Shown here piece by piece: positions 15,859 to 25,538 of a stretch of DNA of 50,014 nucleotides. The translations under genes and the position numbers were made by a program. This stretch comes from Streptomyces sp. WAC06614 (GTDB lineage: Bacteria > Actinomycetota > Actinomycetes > Streptomycetales > Streptomycetaceae). The stretch spans positions 1-50,014 of the forward strand of contig NZ_RPRY01000013.1 in NCBI RefSeq assembly GCF_003949795.1, in the 5' to 3' direction. Every line of letters begins with the position of its first letter. The first letter of the stretch is position 1. Below the pieces are notes generated by a model that was given only the letters and a program-made list of their open reading frames with translations, did not search any database and was not told where the DNA came from.

Positions 15859-15902
15859 AGGCCCCAGGGAGGTCCGGCCCGGTCCGGGGAACCCTGGGGC
15901 CT
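15859..15902 (+). terminator. Rho-independent terminator after hpt
   Basis: AGGCCCCAGGG (15859-15869) pairs perfectly with CCCTGGGGCCT (15892-15902) around a GC-rich 22-nt loop, followed directly by TTCC. Confidence 0.75.
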
Positions 15903-16020
15903 TTCCCGCCGTTGGAGGATCGAAGGCGGGTCTGTCAGCCGTCCCACCGGGCAGCGGGTGACAATACAGGGGTACATTCCGAAGAACAGTCTTTATTCAC
16001 AGCAGCATTTACCTACGGGC

Positions 16021-16051
16021 AGGAGGGACGGGGCGTCACCGCCCCGTATGG

Positions 16052-16054
<3 letters not shown>
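16021..16054 (+). promoter_or_regulatory. ftsH Shine-Dalgarno separated from the start codon by a hairpin
   Basis: AGGAGGG at 16021-16027 is the only strong ribosome site, but it lies 24 nt before the ATG at 16052. The gap is filled by a perfect 8-bp hairpin: ACGGGGCG (16028-16035), loop TCAC, CGCCCCGT (16040-16047). If folded, the hairpin leaves just 4 nt between Shine-Dalgarno and ATG, an effective distance. Confidence 0.6.
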
Positions 16055-18082
<2,028 letters not shown>

Positions 18083-18110
18083 CGAGGCCCCTGCTCCTGT
18101 CCGGAATGGA

Positions 18111-18148
18111 TGCCGCGCCCCCCAGGTTCTAGCCTGGGGGGCGCGGCA
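18111..18148 (+). terminator. Strong terminator after ftsH
   Basis: A perfect 16-bp stem (18111-18126 with 18133-18148, arm TGCCGCGCCCCCCAGG) with a 6-nt loop is followed by CTTTC. Confidence 0.85.
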
Positions 18149-18186
18149 CTTTCAGCTGCGGCTGAGGAAGAAGGAACGAGGCACAC

Positions 18187-18792
18187 ATGACCGACCCGGT
18201 GACCCTGGACGGCGAGAACACCGTCGGCGAGTTCGACGAGAAGCGCGCCGAGGCGGCCGTCCGCGAACTGCTCATTGCGGTCGGCGAGGACCCGGACCGC
18301 GAGGGACTCCAGGAGACGCCGGCCCGGGTGGCGCGGGCGTACCGGGAGATATTCGCCGGGCTGTGGCAGAAGCCCGAAGAGGTGCTGACCACGACGTTCG
18401 ACCTGGGCCACGACGAGATGGTCCTGGTCAAGGACATCGAGGTCATGAGCAGCTGTGAACATCATCTGGTCCCGTTCCACGGCGTGGCCCACGTGGGCTA
18501 CATCCCCTCGACCTCCGGCAAGATCACCGGCCTGTCGAAGCTGGCCCGCCTGGTCGACGTCTACGCCCGCCGCCCGCAGGTGCAGGAACGACTCACCACC
18601 CAGATCGCCGACTCCCTGATGGAGATCCTGGAGCCGCGCGGCGTGATCGTGGTCGTGGAGTGCGAGCACATGTGCATGACCATGCGCGGCGTCCGCAAGC
18701 CGGGCGCGAAGACCATCACCTCGGCCGTCCGCGGCCAGCTCCGCGACAGTGCCACCCGCAACGAGGCCATGAGCCTGATCATGGCCCGCTAG
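18187..18792 (+). CDS. folE: GTP cyclohydrolase I
   Basis: A 201-residue enzyme that converts GTP to 7,8-dihydroneopterin triphosphate, the first step of folate synthesis. The zinc ligands Cys90 and His93 ([12 protein letters not shown]) and Cys163 ([16 protein letters not shown]) are in place, together with the pterin-site motif [11 protein letters not shown]. Purine-rich sequence precedes the ATG. It starts 38 nt after the ftsH terminator, and its stop TAG shares its G with the GTG of the next gene, so the two are translationally coupled. The other folate genes lie on the opposite strand just downstream. Confidence 0.96.
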   Translation: MTDPVTLDGENTVGEFDEKRAEAAVRELLIAVGEDPDREGLQETPARVARAYREIFAGLWQKPEEVLTTTFDLGHDEMVLVKDIEVMSSCEHHLVPFHGVAHVGYIPSTSGKITGLSKLARLVDVYARRPQVQERLTTQIADSLMEILEPRGVIVVVECEHMCMTMRGVRKPGAKTITSAVRGQLRDSATRNEAMSLIMAR

Positions 18793-19217
18793 TGCCCCGG
18801 CCTGCCGGTCCCGTCTGGGAGCCCCTGAGCGAGGAGGTCCGGCGGACCCTGGACCTTCTCCTCCCTCGCGACACCCCCGCCCACCGCGCCTACCGGGCGC
18901 AGCTGCCGCACACCGAGATGGCCGAGGGCTGTACCTGCCCGTGCGGGAGCCTCCACCTGCGCGTGGACCGTACGGCGGTCCCGCCGGCCCCGCCCCGCGG
19001 GGACAGCCCCGTGGTGGCCGCCGGCTCGGTGGCCACGGCGTCGGGGAAGGTCCTGGGAGAGGCGCTGGTCTTCGACTGGACGGACGGCTACCTGGACGAG
19101 CTGGAGTTCGCGCTGTGGGAGGCCGATGCCGTCCCCCGGCCGCTCTGGGAGTGGGTGCGGCCCTACGGTCACGCCGCGGCCCAGGACCCGCCCCGGGCCG
19201 CGCCGGCCCGGGGCTAG
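18792..19217 (+). CDS. Hypothetical protein coupled to folE, with a CxCxC motif
   Basis: A 141-residue protein I cannot assign to a named family. GTG at 18792 overlaps the folE stop by one base. Visible parts are a helical N-terminus (WEPLSEEVRRTLDLLLPRD), a cysteine motif CTCPCG with Cys47, Cys49 and Cys51, a conserved-looking core GEALVFDWTDGYLDELEFALW (two overlapping pieces around 89-109), and a Trp-rich C-terminal PLWEWVRPY. No signal peptide or membrane helix is seen. The tight coupling suggests a role near FolE, perhaps metal or substrate handling, but this is only inference from position. It ends 7 nt before the convergent DUF3180 gene. Confidence 0.7.
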   Translation: MPRPAGPVWEPLSEEVRRTLDLLLPRDTPAHRAYRAQLPHTEMAEGCTCPCGSLHLRVDRTAVPPAPPRGDSPVVAAGSVATASGKVLGEALVFDWTDGYLDELEFALWEADAVPRPLWEWVRPYGHAAAQDPPRAAPARG

Positions 19218-19237
19218 GCCCGCGCTAGGCGCGGGCC
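19217..19237. terminator. Shared hairpin between convergent genes
   Basis: GGCCCGCGC-TAG-GCGCGGGCC is a perfect 9-bp stem. It touches the last base of the stop codon of the folE-coupled gene and contains the stop codon of the DUF3180 gene, so it can serve both strands. Confidence 0.6.
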
Positions 19238-19716
19238 GGGGACTTCTCGTGGGGGTCGTTGTCTTCCGGGAGTTTGCAGATGTGTTCCAGGAAGAAGGCG
19301 GCTGCGACGACCGCGGCGCCGGCGGCCACCGAGGCGGCGGCATAGATGGCCTGGTCGCGGCGGGCCGGGACCTGGGTGAGGTCGGCCAGGAGGAGGAAGA
19401 GGCCCGTGCCGGCGTACATGCCGGCGACCAGGGCCGCCACCAGGGCGCTGGCCTGGGCGAAGACCACCGCGCGGGCCGCCATCAGCGGCTCCACGCCCTT
19501 GGCGCCCGGTCGCCGCTCCCGCTGGGCCTTCAGCCGGGAGCGCAGCGACAGGGCCGTGGCCAGGAGCACCGCCGCGATGGCCGCCAGCACGATGGGCGCG
19601 GCCAGAGGCACCCCGGGCAGGGTGCCGTACGCGTTCCACAGCTGGGCGCCCGCCCAGGACAGCACCCCGGCGATCACGAAGATGCCGACCAGGACGCCCA
19701 GCCGAAGTTGCTTCAC
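19225..19716 (-). CDS. DUF3180 family membrane protein
   Basis: A 163-residue protein with four hydrophobic helices (about 5-25, 38-58, 82-105 and 122-143) and a short charged tail. It matches the DUF3180 family, which in actinobacteria almost always follows folK; no biochemical function is established. The conserved stretch MAARAVVFAQASALVAALVAGMY follows the second helix. ATG at 19716 lies 48 nt after folK, so it is probably the last gene of the folP-folB-folK operon. Confidence 0.82.
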   Translation of the reverse strand: MKQLRLGVLVGIFVIAGVLSWAGAQLWNAYGTLPGVPLAAPIVLAAIAAVLLATALSLRSRLKAQRERRPGAKGVEPLMAARAVVFAQASALVAALVAGMYAGTGLFLLLADLTQVPARRDQAIYAAASVAAGAAVVAAAFFLEHICKLPEDNDPHEKSPARA

Positions 19717-19764
19717 GGAACCCGTACCCCGCTCTCGATCGATGCCGCGGCTCCAGGCTAACGA

Positions 19765-20364
19765 CTACTCGGGCAGCTGGAGTTCCAGGTCCGGGCGGCG
19801 GGTCACGCCGGCCTGGCCGAGGGCGGTCAGCAGGGGGGCCACCGGGCCGTGGCCGGGGAGCTCGGCCGCGGGGTCCACGTCGAGCCAGGGCGCCAGGACG
19901 AAGGCGCGTTCGTGGGCGCGGGGGTGCGGGAGGGTGAGCACCGGGTCGGCGGAGACCGTGTCGGCGTAGGTGATGATGTCGACGTCGATCGTGCGGGGGC
20001 CCCAGCGCTCGTCGCGGACCCGGTCGAAGGCCTCCTCCACCGCGTGCGCCCGCTCCAGCAGCGAGGACGGCGGCAGGGTGGTCTTGATGATCACGACGGC
20101 GTTGAGGTACGAGGGCTGCGAGCCCGGCTCCACGCCCCACGGTTCGGTCTCGTAGACCGGGGAGACGGCTTTGACCCGCAGGCCCGGGGTGTCCCCGAGG
20201 GCGTCGACGGCGCCCTGGAGGGTCTCCAGCCGGTTGCCCAGGTTGGAGCCGAGGGCCACGACGGCCAGTCGCGGGTTGGACAGCGTCGAGTCGGCCGCGT
20301 CCACGGTCTCCACGACGGAGGCGGGCACGGGCTGCACGGTGGGGTCGCTCTGGCCGTGGTTCAT
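19765..20364 (-). CDS. folK: 2-amino-4-hydroxy-6-hydroxymethyldihydropteridine diphosphokinase
   Basis: A 199-residue HPPK, which transfers pyrophosphate from ATP to hydroxymethyl-dihydropterin. The family motifs are complete: ALGSNLGNR near residue 38, VYETEPWG, and RWGPRTIDVDIITY with metal-binding aspartates, followed by LPHPRAHERAFVLAPW. The ATG at 20364 overlaps the folB stop in ATGA, so the two are translationally coupled. The first 30 residues before the domain are an actinobacterial extension with low complexity. Confidence 0.94.
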   Translation of the reverse strand: MNHGQSDPTVQPVPASVVETVDAADSTLSNPRLAVVALGSNLGNRLETLQGAVDALGDTPGLRVKAVSPVYETEPWGVEPGSQPSYLNAVVIIKTTLPPSSLLERAHAVEEAFDRVRDERWGPRTIDVDIITYADTVSADPVLTLPHPRAHERAFVLAPWLDVDPAAELPGHGPVAPLLTALGQAGVTRRPDLELQLPE

Positions 20365-20720
20365 GCGCGGCTCCGGGTGATCGTGATGGTCACGTCGTCG
20401 AACGGGACGGTGATCGGGGCGTCGGGCTTGTGGACGGTGACCTCCACCTGGGCGACGGCCTCGTGCTTGAGGCACTGCAGGGCGATCCGCTCGGCCAGGG
20501 TCTCGATCAGGTCGACCGGTTCGCCCTGGACCACGTCCACGACCTCCTCGGCCACCACGCCGTAGTGGACGGTCTTGGCCAGGTCGTCACCGGCGGCCGC
20601 GGGGCGGGTGTCGAGGTGCAGCACCAGGTCCACGATGAAGGTCTGGCCCTCCTCGCGCTCCCGGGGGAAGACGCCATGGTGGCCGCGTGCCTTCAGGCCG
20701 CGCAGCGCGATGCGATCCAC
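20361..20720 (-). CDS. folB: Dihydroneopterin aldolase
   Basis: A 119-residue enzyme that cleaves dihydroneopterin to hydroxymethyl-dihydropterin and glycolaldehyde. The start motif VDRIALRGLKARGHHGVFPREREEGQ (two short conserved blocks around residues 3-26), VHYGVVAE, the LIETLAERIA helix and VTVHKPDAPI, with the catalytic Lys, are all present. GTG at 20720 is chosen because AGGAG lies 8 nt upstream; a GTG at 20729 directly abuts that Shine-Dalgarno. The stop overlaps the folK start. Confidence 0.93.
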   Translation of the reverse strand: MDRIALRGLKARGHHGVFPREREEGQTFIVDLVLHLDTRPAAAGDDLAKTVHYGVVAEEVVDVVQGEPVDLIETLAERIALQCLKHEAVAQVEVTVHKPDAPITVPFDDVTITITRSRA

Positions 20721-20861
20721 GCGAATCACTCCTGCTCTCGTGCTCTCGTTGTGCGTCCGGCTCCGGAGGATCCCCCGGCGCCATGGCTGCGCCGAGTGCG
20801 GTCGGCGTCGTCCACCTTCGAATCTACCTGCGAGGAACGCCCGCTCCTGCCCGCAGGGGCC

Positions 20862-21302
20862 TCAGGAGTCGTCCTCGGCGTCCTCGTCGGACTCCGTGAG
20901 CACGGGAGATCCGTGGTGGGACCACAGGCGCCACCCCTCGGATGTGCGTCGGAACACATTCGTGGCGACGACCAGCTGCCCGACGAGCGGACCGAGGTCC
21001 TGGCCCTCCTCGGCGGGGCCCCCGCTGAGGATGTTCTCGGTGCAGGTGACGACGGCGGTGTCGCCGATCACCGTGACCTTGGTGTCGGTGAGGAAGAACT
21101 GGATGTACTCCGTGTGCGACATGATCAGCGCGTAGCTGCGGAGCACCTCGCCGCGACCGGTGAGCACCGGCCAGCCCGGGTGGACGCAGGAGATCTCGTC
21201 GTCGAGCCAGAGTGCCGACAGGGTGTCGACGTCCCCCCGCTCCATGGCCTCGTAGAAGGCCGTGTTGGTCTCTTCGACCGCCTCGGTGTCGGTACGGCTC
21301 AC
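20862..21302 (-). CDS. Nuclear transport factor 2 (SnoaL-like) family protein
   Basis: A 146-residue protein with the cone-shaped NTF2 fold: an N-terminal helix ETNTAFYEAMERGDVDTLSALW, the CVHPGWPVLTGRGEVLRSYALIM region, then beta strands through VVATNVFRRTSEGWRLWSHHGSP. Such proteins bind small hydrophobic ligands or act as ketosteroid isomerase-like enzymes; the ligand is unknown. It lies between folP and folB (19-nt gap to folP), a place it holds in many actinomycetes, so a link with folate synthesis is possible. GTG start with GGAAGGGG upstream. A 141-nt gap before folB could hold a second promoter. Confidence 0.85.
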   Translation of the reverse strand: MSRTDTEAVEETNTAFYEAMERGDVDTLSALWLDDEISCVHPGWPVLTGRGEVLRSYALIMSHTEYIQFFLTDTKVTVIGDTAVVTCTENILSGGPAEEGQDLGPLVGQLVVATNVFRRTSEGWRLWSHHGSPVLTESDEDAEDDS

Positions 21303-21321
21303 TGTTCCCCTTCCCTATGGA

Positions 21322-22194
21322 TCACCGTGCTCCTTCCACGGCGCGCGCGACGCGAACCGCGTCGGCCGTGGCCCGTACCTCGTGGACCCGGACCGCCCAG
21401 GCGCCCTCGTGGGCGGCGATGGCGGACACGGCGGCGGTGGCCGCGTCGCGCTCGCGGGCGGGCGGCGGGGCGGCGGCCTCGCCGCCGGCCAGGACCCGGC
21501 CCAGGAAGCGCTTGCGGGAGGCCGCGACCAGCAGGGGGAAGCCCAGGTCGCGCAGGTCGCGCAGATGGGCGACGAGGGCCAGGTCGTGTTCGGCCATCTT
21601 GGCGAAGCCCAGGCCCGGGTCGACCAGGAGCCGCTCGGGGGCGATGCCGCCGGCGACGACGGCGTCGATCCGGGTCCGCAGCTCGGCGGTGACCTCGGCG
21701 ACCACGTCGTCGTAGACGGCCAGGGCGTTCATGTTGTCGCTGAAGCCGCGCCAGTGCATGACGACGAAGGGCACCTCGGCGGCGGCGACCGCGGGGATCA
21801 TGGCGGGGTCGGCGAGTCCGCCGCTGACGTCGTTGACCAGCACCGCGCCGGCGGCGACGGCCTGCTCGGCGACGGCGGCCCGCATGGTGTCGACGGAGAC
21901 GGTGACGCCCTCGGAGGCCAGGCCGCGCACGACGGGGACGACCCGGCGCAGCTCCTCCTCGGCGTCGACCCGGGTGGCGCCGGGCCGGGTGGACTCGCCG
22001 CCGACGTCGACCAGGTCGGCGCCCTGCGCGACCAGGTCGAGGCCGCGCTTGACGGCGGCGGTGGTGTCGAACCAGCGGCCGCCGTCGGAGAAGGAGTCGG
22101 GGGTGACGTTGACGACGCCCATGACCGCGCAGCGGTCCCATTCCGGCAGGCCTGTGACTCGACCCCTGGCGGCGGGTCCGCGCATCGTGTTCAT
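21322..22194 (-). CDS. folP: Dihydropteroate synthase
   Basis: A 290-residue TIM-barrel enzyme that joins p-aminobenzoate to hydroxymethyl-dihydropterin pyrophosphate and is the sulfonamide target. Signature motifs are VMGVVNVTPDSFSDGG (about 24-39), VDVGGESTRPGA (62-73), VLVNDVSGG, VDPGLGFAK and AASRKRFLG. ATG at 22194 fits a leaderless promoter (TACCCT, 7 nt, ATG) and lacks a Shine-Dalgarno; the longer open frame upstream crosses the terminator of the preceding gene and is not coding. It heads the minus-strand unit folP-NTF2-folB-folK-DUF3180. Confidence 0.95.
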   Translation of the reverse strand: MNTMRGPAARGRVTGLPEWDRCAVMGVVNVTPDSFSDGGRWFDTTAAVKRGLDLVAQGADLVDVGGESTRPGATRVDAEEELRRVVPVVRGLASEGVTVSVDTMRAAVAEQAVAAGAVLVNDVSGGLADPAMIPAVAAAEVPFVVMHWRGFSDNMNALAVYDDVVAEVTAELRTRIDAVVAGGIAPERLLVDPGLGFAKMAEHDLALVAHLRDLRDLGFPLLVAASRKRFLGRVLAGGEAAAPPPARERDAATAAVSAIAAHEGAWAVRVHEVRATADAVRVARAVEGAR

Positions 22195-22207
22195 AGGTTC
22201 AAGGGTA
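22195..22207 (-). promoter_or_regulatory. Leaderless promoter of the folP operon
   Basis: On the minus strand, TACCCT (22207-22202) is followed by 7 nt and the ATG at 22194. No Shine-Dalgarno is present and no clear -35 is seen. Confidence 0.55.
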
Positions 22208-22225
22208 GGGCTGTCGTACGAACGG

Positions 22226-22277
22226 CAGGGCCCCGGCCGTCCCCCGGCGGTGGCCGGGCGGGGCGGTCGGGGCCCTG
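22226..22277 (-). terminator. Terminator after the lysyltransferase-like gene
   Basis: CAGGGCCCCG (22226-22235) pairs with CGGGGCCCTG (22268-22277), and the interior adds a further imperfect GC-rich stem. It separates the upstream minus-strand gene from the folP promoter. Confidence 0.6.
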
Positions 22278-22329
22278 TCATGCGTCTGCTGCGGCGTCGG
22301 CTCGTACGTACCGTGGCCCGGGCCGGCCG

Positions 22330-24186
22330 CTACGCGGCCTGCACCTCGCGCTCGGCCTGGCCGGGGACGGTGCCCACGGCGTCCTGGTGGGCGCAGTCGC
22401 GGTCCTGCTTGGGACGGCGGCGGCTCTCGAACAGCCGCGGCAGGGCGAGGGTCACGAAGCCCTCGGCCTGCATGGCGGCGAAGCCGATGCGGGGCAGGTC
22501 GCGGGTGGTGCGGAAGACGACGAAGCGGGGCTCCCAGCGGGGCTGGAACTTGGCGTTGAACTTGTAGAGCGACTCGATCTGGAACCAGCGGGAGAGGAAC
22601 ACCAGCAGGCTGCGCCAGGCGCGCAGGACCGGGCCGGCGCCGATCTTCTCGCCGCGGGCGAGCGCGGAGCGGAACATGGCGAAGTTCAGCGAGACCCGCT
22701 CGATGCCGAGGGCGGGGGCGGCCTGCAGGGAGGCGACGATCAGCAGCTCGTTCATGCCCGGGTCGGCGGCGCGGTCGCGGCGCATCAGCTCCAGCGACAT
22801 GCCGTCCTTGCCCCAGGGGACGAAGTGCTGGATGGCCTTGAGGTCGCCGAAGGGGCTGGTGTCGCCCTCCTCGGTGCGGTGGGCGGTGGCGATCACGCAG
22901 TCGCCGTCGCCGGGGTCGCCGACGCGGCCCAGGGCCATGGAGAAGCCGCGCTCGGTGTCGGTGCCGCGCCAGGCCTCGGAGGCGCCGCGGACGGCGGTCA
23001 GCTCCTCGTCGGTCAGCTCGCTGACCCGGCGGACCTTGGTGGTGTAGCCGTTGCGCTCGATGCGCTTGACCATCTGGCGGACGTTGCGCATCGGGCGGCC
23101 CGACAGCGAGAAGTCTTTGACGTCGACGATGGCCTCGTCGCCGAGTTCCAGGGCGTCCAGGCCGGTCTCGCGGGTCCACACCTCGCCGCCGGTCTCGCTG
23201 CAGCCCATGACGGCCGGGGTCCAGGAGTGGGCCTTGGCCTCCTCCATGAAGCGCTCGATGGCGCCGGGCCAGGCCTCGACGTCGCCGATGGGGTCGCCGG
23301 AGGCGAGCATGACGCCGGAGACGACGCGGTAGGTGACGGCGGCCTTGCCGCTGGGGGAGAAGACGACGGCCTTGTCGCGGCGGAGCGCGAAGTGGCCGAG
23401 GGAGTCGCGGTGGCCGTGCTTGGCCAGCAGCTCGCGCAGCTTGGTCTCGTCCTCGGCGGTCAGCCGGGCGGCCGGGTGCTCGGGGCGGAAGGCGAGGTAG
23501 ATGGTGGTGAGCGCGGTCAGCATGCCGAGGGCGCCGAGGGACCAGCCGACGATCCAGTCGGCGCGGCCGCCGTCGTAGGCGATGGGGCCCTCGATGCCGA
23601 CGAGGCCGTACAGGACGTGGGCGAGCTGCTGGTAGAGACCGGGGTCGCCGACGATCTTGTGCGGGTGGGCGTTGACGATCACCAGGCCGAGGCCGATGGA
23701 GAAGGCACCCATGAGCACGAAGTTGGCCAGGGCCTTCCAGCGGCTGCGCGGGTCGGGCAGGGCCTTGAATTCACCCTGGTGGCGCAGCAGCAGCGCGAGG
23801 AGCGCGGCGGCGATGGCGACGCCGATGAAGGAGTGCCGGTACCAGAACTGCGCCACGGCGCCGATGGGCAGCAGCAGGACGGCGGCGCGCCAGGCGCGGC
23901 GCTTGCGGCGCTTGAGGCCGTGGGCCAGCAGGAGCAGCAGGACGCCCGCGCAGATGGTGACCGCGGCCGCCATGGGCCGGGTCGAGCCGGGGATGACCTC
24001 GGCGATCGCGCGGACCCTGCTGTGGTTGAACCGCGGGATGATGCCCGCGGCGATGTCCATCAGGCCGACGAGCGTGACGGCCGTACCCACCAGGCTGGGG
24101 ACTCGCTCCGGTCGTGGTCCGCTGAGGATTCGGCGGACCCTGGTCGGAACCTGTCCGGACTTATCGCCATCTATCCTGCTAGACAT
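22330..24186 (-). CDS. MprF-like phosphatidylglycerol lysyltransferase domain (DUF2156) membrane protein
   Basis: A 618-residue protein. The N-terminal third (about 30-235) has six or seven hydrophobic helices. The C-terminal half (about 265-585) is a DUF2156 GNAT-like aminoacyl-transferase domain with MLASGDPIGD, WTPAVMGCSETG, KDFSLSGRPMRNVRQMVKRIERNGY and a late WFQIESLYKFNAKFQPRWEPRFVVF. MprF enzymes move lysine or alanine from aminoacyl-tRNA to phosphatidylglycerol and lower surface charge against cationic peptides. Unlike LysX it has no lysyl-tRNA synthetase fusion. ATG at 24186 follows GGGAAG closely. It is divergent from an exported esterase. Confidence 0.85.
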   Translation of the reverse strand: MSSRIDGDKSGQVPTRVRRILSGPRPERVPSLVGTAVTLVGLMDIAAGIIPRFNHSRVRAIAEVIPGSTRPMAAAVTICAGVLLLLLAHGLKRRKRRAWRAAVLLLPIGAVAQFWYRHSFIGVAIAAALLALLLRHQGEFKALPDPRSRWKALANFVLMGAFSIGLGLVIVNAHPHKIVGDPGLYQQLAHVLYGLVGIEGPIAYDGGRADWIVGWSLGALGMLTALTTIYLAFRPEHPAARLTAEDETKLRELLAKHGHRDSLGHFALRRDKAVVFSPSGKAAVTYRVVSGVMLASGDPIGDVEAWPGAIERFMEEAKAHSWTPAVMGCSETGGEVWTRETGLDALELGDEAIVDVKDFSLSGRPMRNVRQMVKRIERNGYTTKVRRVSELTDEELTAVRGASEAWRGTDTERGFSMALGRVGDPGDGDCVIATAHRTEEGDTSPFGDLKAIQHFVPWGKDGMSLELMRRDRAADPGMNELLIVASLQAAPALGIERVSLNFAMFRSALARGEKIGAGPVLRAWRSLLVFLSRWFQIESLYKFNAKFQPRWEPRFVVFRTTRDLPRIGFAAMQAEGFVTLALPRLFESRRRPKQDRDCAHQDAVGTVPGQAEREVQAA

Positions 24187-24335
24187 CGCTTCCCGTTGCT
24201 CCGCGAGAGATCATGTGGCCGAAGGCCGCTACAGCCTCCGGTGTGTGCGTCCCTTAGGACGACGGCAAGGGGCGGCGGGTTCACTCTTGCTCAGGAAAAA
24301 ACTCGCCCTGCCATCAGAAAGTCTGCGGAACACTC

Positions 24336-25445
24336 ATGGGTCTCACGAGTAATACGGTCCTGATCCTGGCGATCGTGGTCGGCGTAGCGCTGTTCGCGGC
24401 CACGGTCTGGCTCTGGCCGAAGCTGTCGGGCCGCACCTGGCGCGCGGTCACGGGCCGGGTCGGGCTGCTGCTCGCGACGCAGCTGGCGCTGTTCTCGGCG
24501 ATCGGGCTCGCCGCGAACAAGTCCTTCCTCTTCTACGGGTCCTGGGCCGACCTCTTCGGGCAGCAGACCGAGATGGGCAAGGTCGTCGACCACTCGATGA
24601 GCAGCAAGGACATCAAGGTCGTCGACAAGCAGCACCTGGACGTGCCGGGCGGGACCAAGCCGCAGGTCGGGGGTCAGATCCTCAAGGTGGCCATAACGGG
24701 GCAGAAGTCGAAGATAACCAGCCCCGGTTACGTCTGGCTGCCGCCGGAGTACTTCCAGCCGCAGTACAAGGACAAGAACTTTCCGGCGTCCATCGTCCTG
24801 ACGGGTTACCCGGGCACCGCGGAAAACCTGATCAAAGGGCTGAATTACCCCATGACGGCCTTCAAGCAGGCCAAGTCGGGCAAAATGAAGCCGATGATCC
24901 TGGTCATGCTCCGCCCGACCGTCGCGCCCCCGCGGGACACCGAGTGCGTGGACATACCCAATGGCCCGCAGACCGAGACCTTCTTCGGCGTGGACCTGCC
25001 CCAGGCCATCACCGACACCTTCCGGGTCGGCAAGAAGCCGGAGAACATGGGCTTCATCGGCAACTCCACGGGCGGCTACTGCGCCCTGAAGATCGCCGTG
25101 CACTACCCCCGGACCTTCGGCGCGGCCGCGGGTCTCTCGGCGTACTACGAGGCCCCGGACGACCCGACCACGGGCAACCTGTTCATGGGTGACGACAAGC
25201 TGAAGAAGCGCGCCGACGTGCTGTACAGCCTGGAGCGCAAGGAGCCGGCCGGCACCTCGTTCCTGGTGACCAGCAGTGAGCAGGGCGAGCCGAACATCGG
25301 TGACACCAGGAAGTTCATCAAGGGCGTCAAGGGCCCCGACCGGGTGTCGTCGATCATCCTTCCCAGCGGCGGCCACAACTTCAACACGTGGCGCCGGGAG
25401 ATCCCGCCGATGCTCGTCTGGATGAGCGGCCGGATCCACGCGTGA
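24336..25445 (+). CDS. Alpha/beta-hydrolase esterase with N-terminal membrane helices
   Basis: A 369-residue protein with two N-terminal membrane helices (about 7-27 and 40-60), then an esterase-D/antigen-85-like hydrolase domain. The nucleophile elbow is GFIGNSTGGYCAL with Ser244, and the catalytic His is likely His347 in SGGHNFNTW. Asp or Glu partners are not certain. The YVWLPPEYFQPQ and FPASIVLTGYPG stretches are typical of the esterase family in actinobacteria. The active site should face outside, acting on envelope lipids or polymers. It is divergent from the lysyltransferase-like gene, hinting at a shared envelope role, and ends at a strong terminator. Confidence 0.82.
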   Translation: MGLTSNTVLILAIVVGVALFAATVWLWPKLSGRTWRAVTGRVGLLLATQLALFSAIGLAANKSFLFYGSWADLFGQQTEMGKVVDHSMSSKDIKVVDKQHLDVPGGTKPQVGGQILKVAITGQKSKITSPGYVWLPPEYFQPQYKDKNFPASIVLTGYPGTAENLIKGLNYPMTAFKQAKSGKMKPMILVMLRPTVAPPRDTECVDIPNGPQTETFFGVDLPQAITDTFRVGKKPENMGFIGNSTGGYCALKIAVHYPRTFGAAAGLSAYYEAPDDPTTGNLFMGDDKLKKRADVLYSLERKEPAGTSFLVTSSEQGEPNIGDTRKFIKGVKGPDRVSSIILPSGGHNFNTWRREIPPMLVWMSGRIHA

Positions 25446-25447
25446 GC

Positions 25448-25478
25448 CGACGCCTGACGCCGAGAGCGTCAGGCGTCG
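25448..25478. terminator. Terminator after the esterase gene
   Basis: A perfect 13-bp stem (arm CGACGCCTGACGC, 25448-25460 with 25466-25478) has a 5-nt loop and is followed by CTCTCTTCC. It lies between convergent genes and may serve both. Confidence 0.8.
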
Positions 25479-25538
25479 CTCTCTTCCCGGGCCGGGTCCC
25501 GGGGCCCGGCCCGCGCCGGCCCCCGGGCCCGGCCCGGT

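Noticed and set aside
15940..16020. A sigma-70 promoter for ftsH in the AT-rich leader
   Set aside because: TACATT and TTACCT can serve as -10, but no -35 stands at a proper distance, so no position can be supported.
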